Source of the DNA: Thalassospira sp.
GTDB taxonomy: Bacteria > Pseudomonadota > Alphaproteobacteria > Rhodospirillales > Thalassospiraceae
Assembly (NCBI RefSeq): GCF_002709775.1
Contig: NZ_PAQR01000034.1
Span: forward strand, 62,001-126,000
Length of the DNA: 64,000 nucleotides
Direction of reading: 5' to 3'
The notes beneath the pieces are model-generated. The model did no database searches, was not told where the DNA came from, and was given only the letters and a program-made list of their open reading frames with translations. Positions 60,794 to 64,000 of this stretch are shown here, piece after piece. Position 1 is the first letter of the stretch. Every line of letters starts with the position of its first letter. The translations under genes and the position numbers were made by a program.

Positions 60794-62104
60794 TTACTCG
60801 CCGCGTTTTTTCTGACGTTCCGCGCGCAGGCGGTCGAAATATTCGACGCGTTTTTTAAGATCGCGCTCAAACCCGCGTTCGACCGGTTCATAGAAGTTCT
60901 GACGACGCATGCCTTCGGGGAAGTAGTTCTGCCCGGAAAAACCATCTTCCTGATCATGGTCATAGGCGTAGCCCGTGCCATAGCCGATATCCTTCATCAG
61001 CTTGGTCGGCGCATTGAGGATATGGGCGGGCGGCATCAGCGATCCGGTATCGCGCGCGATCTTGAGCGACTTTTTATAAGCCGCGTAGCCGGCATTGGAT
61101 TTTGGCGCAAGTGCGAGATAAATCACCGCCTGTGCCAAGGCCAGTTCGCCTTCGGGACTGCCGAGGCGTTCATAGGATTCCCAGGCGCCGATGCAGAATT
61201 GCTGGGCTTGCGGATCGGCAAGGCCGATATCCTCGACCGCCATACGGGTCAAGCGGCGGGCGACGAATTTCGGGTCCTCGCCCCCGGCCAGCATGCGGTT
61301 AAACCAATAAAGGGCAGCATCCGGATCAGAACCGCGAATGGATTTATGCAGCGCGCTGATCAGGTTGTAATGGCTGTCATCGCCCTTGTCATAGATCGGC
61401 ATGCGCTTTTGCACGGTGCGGGCAAGTTCCGCGACACCAAGTGGACCATCATCATCACTGGGCGGCAGGGAAAAGAGTTCCTCGGCCAGATTAAGGCAAT
61501 AGCGCCCATCCCCATCGGCCATGGCGCGCAGGGTTTCACGTGCCTCGGGCGTGACGGGCAGATCAAAGCCCATTTCCTTTTCCGCACGCACCAGAAGTTC
61601 TTCAAGCCCCTGATCATCAAGACGCTTGAGCACCAGTACCTGACAACGCGACAGGAGTGCGGCATTCAGTTCAAAGGACGGGTTTTCGGTGGTCGCCCCA
61701 ATCAGGGTGATGGTACCGTCTTCGACATAAGGCAGGAAGCTGTCTTGCTGTGCCTTGTTAAACCGGTGGATCTCGTCAATGAACAAAAGCGTCGCCCCGC
61801 CGGTCGAACGGCGGGCACGGGCGCGTTCAAACACCTTGCGAAGGTCCGCTACCCCGGAAAAGATCGCTGAAAGTGGCTCAAACGCCATGTCGGCAACATC
61901 GGCCATCAGACGGGCCAGTGTCGTCTTGCCACAGCCCGGCGGCCCCCACAGCACGACCGAGGGCACCCGGCCGGTCTTGATCATGCGGGTGATCGGGCCA
62001 TCATCGCCAAACAGATGATTTTGCCCGACAACCTCATCGAGCTTGGCGGGGCGCAATCTGTCGGCCAAAGGGCGCGTGACCTGACTTTCAAACAGGGAAA
62101 CCAT
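60794..62104 (-). CDS. rarA: Replication-associated recombination protein RarA (MgsA)
   Basis: A 436-residue AAA+ ATPase related to clamp loaders. 'RPLADRLRPAKLDEVVGQNHL', Walker A 'VVLWGPPGCGKTTLARLMADV', Walker B 'TLLFIDEIHRFNKAQQDSFLPYVE' and 'LIGATTENPSFELNAALLSRCQVLVL'. The C-terminal tetramerisation region contains 'SDPDAALYWFNRMLAGGEDPKFVARRLTRMAVEDIGLADPQA'. The start is ATG 62104 (MVSLFESQ); the longer upstream frame is not conserved. It acts at stalled forks. Confidence 0.95.
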   Translation of the reverse strand: MVSLFESQVTRPLADRLRPAKLDEVVGQNHLFGDDGPITRMIKTGRVPSVVLWGPPGCGKTTLARLMADVADMAFEPLSAIFSGVADLRKVFERARARRSTGGATLLFIDEIHRFNKAQQDSFLPYVEDGTITLIGATTENPSFELNAALLSRCQVLVLKRLDDQGLEELLVRAEKEMGFDLPVTPEARETLRAMADGDGRYCLNLAEELFSLPPSDDDGPLGVAELARTVQKRMPIYDKGDDSHYNLISALHKSIRGSDPDAALYWFNRMLAGGEDPKFVARRLTRMAVEDIGLADPQAQQFCIGAWESYERLGSPEGELALAQAVIYLALAPKSNAGYAAYKKSLKIARDTGSLMPPAHILNAPTKLMKDIGYGTGYAYDHDQEDGFSGQNYFPEGMRRQNFYEPVERGFERDLKKRVEYFDRLRAERQKKRGE

Positions 62105-62312
62105 GGAGCGACATCGTGATGTTGAACGGGTTGGGGCGACGTTGGCGAAACGTAACACGCAGATGACATTGATGACAGACGAAACATCGTTGATTGACGC
62201 CCTGAAACGCGCGGCATAGCTTTCAGGCTTATTCCCGATCAAACAACAAAAAGAACCCGTTTGTGACGCCCGTTCCTGCCTGCCTGATCTGCCTTCATTG
62301 CCGGGGCCTGAC

Positions 62313-63527
62313 ATGACATCGCCCGGCACACCGGCCAAATTGCCGATCGTAATCGGATTGGGCACGGGTCAAACCCTTGCATTCGGCACTACACTTTATC
62401 TGCCGGCCATTCTGGCAGAGCCGATGGCGATCGAGCTTGGCATTCCGCCGGGCTGGGCATTCGGGGCCTTTTCACTCGCGCTGATTTTTGCCGCCCTGCT
62501 CGGCCCCAAGGCCGGGGCGCGGATTGATCAGTTTGGCGGGCGCACTGTGCTGGCGGTATCCAGCCTGATCTTTGCGGCCGGTCTTGCGCTGCTCGGCACG
62601 GCTGACAGCCTGACCATGATGTGTGTGGCCTGGTGTGTGATCGGGGTTGGCATGTCGATGGGACTTTATGAGTCGGCCTTTGCCACACTCAGCTGGATTT
62701 ACGGCCATGATGCGCGTGGACCGATTACCGGCATCACCCTGATTGCCGGATTTGCCAGTACGATCTGCTGGCCAATTACCGCCGGGTTAGAAGCCGAGTT
62801 TGACTGGCGTATGGTGTGCTATTTCTGGGCGGTGATGCATATCGTTCTGGGCTTGCCGCTTAATCTGTTTTTGATCCCGCGCACCCGATCCGCCGACAAA
62901 ACGACGGGAGAGGACGAAACACCTAAGACCTCCCCTGCCCTGACCAAACTTTCACGGCAGGATATCTTCAACATGCCGATGATCCTGCTGGCCATCGTGT
63001 TTGCGGCCAGCTGGTTTACCGCGACCGCCATGGCGGCACATTTGCCCCGCTTGCTTCAGATTTCGGGCATGGACGCGGCGGGTGCGCTGATCGCGGCATC
63101 GCTGGTTGGGCCGGCACAGGTTGCAGGGCGGCTGGCCGAATTCGGGTTGCTTAAAAAGATGCATCCGCTGATTTCATCGAGGCTTTCGGCCCTGACCCAT
63201 CCGGTGGGGGCAGTGTTGCTTTTGATCTTTGGCGGGCCCGTCGGGATGCTGTTTACCAGCCTGCACGGGATCGGCAACGGCATCCTGACCATCGCCAAGG
63301 GAACATTGCCGCTGGCGACCTTTGGTCCGGCGGGATATGGCGCACGGCAAGGCTATATCATGGCGCCATCGCGCTTTGCACAGGCGGCTGCGCCGTTTGT
63401 CTTCGGGCTTCTGATTGATGATTACGGGCAGTATGCGATCTTGCTGACCATCGGGTTGGGGCTTGTGACCTTTGTCGCGCTGATGATGCTCCGTCATCGG
63501 CCATACGGGATAGGCGAGAGCGCCTGA
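62313..63527 (+). CDS. MFS transporter
   Basis: A 404-residue membrane protein with about 12 helices. The loop 2-3 motif is 'GPKAGARIDQFGGRTVLAVSSLIF' (the G-x-x-x-D-x-x-G-R MFS signature). 'LIAASLVGPAQVAGRLAEFGLL' marks the second half. Similar proteins are annotated as MFS exporters of unknown substrate. ATG 62313 (MTSPGTPAKLP) is preferred over the in-frame TTG at 62298. It is divergent from rarA. Confidence 0.88.
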   Translation: MTSPGTPAKLPIVIGLGTGQTLAFGTTLYLPAILAEPMAIELGIPPGWAFGAFSLALIFAALLGPKAGARIDQFGGRTVLAVSSLIFAAGLALLGTADSLTMMCVAWCVIGVGMSMGLYESAFATLSWIYGHDARGPITGITLIAGFASTICWPITAGLEAEFDWRMVCYFWAVMHIVLGLPLNLFLIPRTRSADKTTGEDETPKTSPALTKLSRQDIFNMPMILLAIVFAASWFTATAMAAHLPRLLQISGMDAAGALIAASLVGPAQVAGRLAEFGLLKKMHPLISSRLSALTHPVGAVLLLIFGGPVGMLFTSLHGIGNGILTIAKGTLPLATFGPAGYGARQGYIMAPSRFAQAAAPFVFGLLIDDYGQYAILLTIGLGLVTFVALMMLRHRPYGIGESA

Positions 63528-63539
63528 TCCGCCAAAGAA

Positions 63540-63571
63540 AAAGGCGTGCTACCGGTTGGCGCACGCCTTTT
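63540..63571. terminator. Bidirectional terminator
   Basis: AAAGGCGTGC / GCACGCCTTT stem with an 11-base loop between the MFS and protease genes, which converge. Confidence 0.8.
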
Positions 63572-63595
63572 CGACTAAGCCGGTATCGCCTGATC

Positions 63596-64000
63596 TTAGA
63601 GGGTGAAGTCACCCGTCAGGACCTTGCCATCGCGTTTGACGGCGATCTTCCAGTCGCGGCTGCTTTCACCGGCGCGAATAACTTCCTTGAAGCGCGCGAC
63701 CGAGGTAATCGGTTCGCCATTGACCTCGACAATATAGTCGCCAGCCTGCAGGCGGGTACGGCGCGCAAGGCTGTCGCGTGCGACGGCCAAGACCATCACA
63801 CCTTCGCTGAGCGTATCGATGCCCAGTTCGTCGGCCAATGCCGGGTTCATATTGGCGATCTTGGTCCCGCTGAACGGATTGCGGCCATCAATGATGCTTT
63901 CATCGCGTGCGGGCAGTTCCGGGGCGACTTCAAGCGGCATGGCAAGGGCGGTTTCCGTTCCACGGCGCAGAACCGACAGATTTGCCTCGCCATTCAGCTC
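63596..64000 (-). CDS. DegP/DegQ-type serine protease, C-terminal part (5' end outside window)
   Basis: 135 codons of the C-terminus. The visible part is the end of PDZ1 ('ELNGEANLSVLRRGTETALAMPLEVAP') and a full PDZ2 ('LADELGIDTLSEGVMVLAVARDSLARRTRLQAGDYIVEVNGEPITSVARF'), ending DFTL. This matches Do-family periplasmic proteases with two PDZ domains. The protease domain is beyond the window edge, so the catalytic triad cannot be checked. Confidence 0.85.
   Translation of the reverse strand, partial: ELNGEANLSVLRRGTETALAMPLEVAPELPARDESIIDGRNPFSGTKIANMNPALADELGIDTLSEGVMVLAVARDSLARRTRLQAGDYIVEVNGEPITSVARFKEVIRAGESSRDWKIAVKRDGKVLTGDFTL

Noticed and set aside
1..64000. tRNA, rRNA, tmRNA, CRISPR arrays, integrases, transposases and toxin-antitoxin pairs.
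   Set aside because: Looked for on both strands and not seen. The kinase-like gene at 11270 has a zeta-toxin-like P-loop but no adjacent antitoxin, so a toxin call is not supported.

Overview
The window reads as the chromosome of a free-living alphaproteobacterium, most likely a marine Rhodospirillales of the Thalassospira type. This is an inference from gene content and protein flavour, not from a search. Lineage markers are an HdaA-type DnaA homologue, an ATP12 chaperone gene, two tiny aa3-type cytochrome c oxidase subunit IV genes (PF07835 type), a SAM-II riboswitch ahead of metNIQ, and DUF1244, DUF1499 and DUF2066 genes. Most of the sequence is dense, fairly GC-rich housekeeping DNA. Two AT-richer blocks stand out as acquired.

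Layout. 1-5.1 kb: end of a carboxymuconolactone decarboxylase-like gene divergent from a TetR gene with twin operators; rnd; and a rimB-rimK-aspartoacylase-like cluster interrupted by a 264-bp palindromic element. 5.2-10.4 kb: hdaA, perM-like and DUF2066 genes divergent from purM-purN. 10.5-15.1 kb: a small exported protein, two coxIV-like mini-genes flanking a P-loop kinase-like gene that has a candidate attenuator leader, a chemoreceptor and ndk. 15.5-20.3 kb: an ABC-F ATPase, then a two-gene short-Argonaute system (DUF4365-nuclease/APAZ protein plus catalytically dead MID-PIWI Ago), matching the SPARDA class of defence systems. 20.6-27.2 kb: an RTX-repeat protein, the metN-metI-metQ operon behind a SAM-II riboswitch and terminator, a TetR gene, homocysteine methyltransferase and GNAT genes.

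27.2-28.6 kb: holC with a diverged partial second copy of its 3' end. Between the two copies sits one AT-rich gene of unknown function. This is the second acquired locus and the best candidate for something undescribed. 28.7-42.5 kb: pepA, DUF2798 and GNAT genes, the divergent AmmeMemoRadiSam pair (radical SAM enzyme versus a Memo-AMMECR1 fusion), cysQ, a candidate small RNA, a Sua5/TsaC gene, an FAD oxidoreductase, DUF4336, a DMT transporter, an acid phosphatase, acylphosphatase, DUF1244 and HAD genes. 42.8-54.0 kb: pccA/pccB, an ABC membrane domain without its ATPase, a PAS-GGDEF protein, an ATP12 gene and a complete NMT1/THI5-like ABC importer.

54.1-64.0 kb: dienelactone hydrolase, HAD and SRPBCC genes, a conserved small protein, an RluA-type synthase with crcB, DUF1499, azoR, rarA, an MFS transporter, and the 3' part of a DegP/DegQ protease. 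REP-like palindromes of one family occur at about 20.4, 28.7 and 31.3 kb. I saw no tRNA, rRNA, CRISPR array, integrase or transposase gene.
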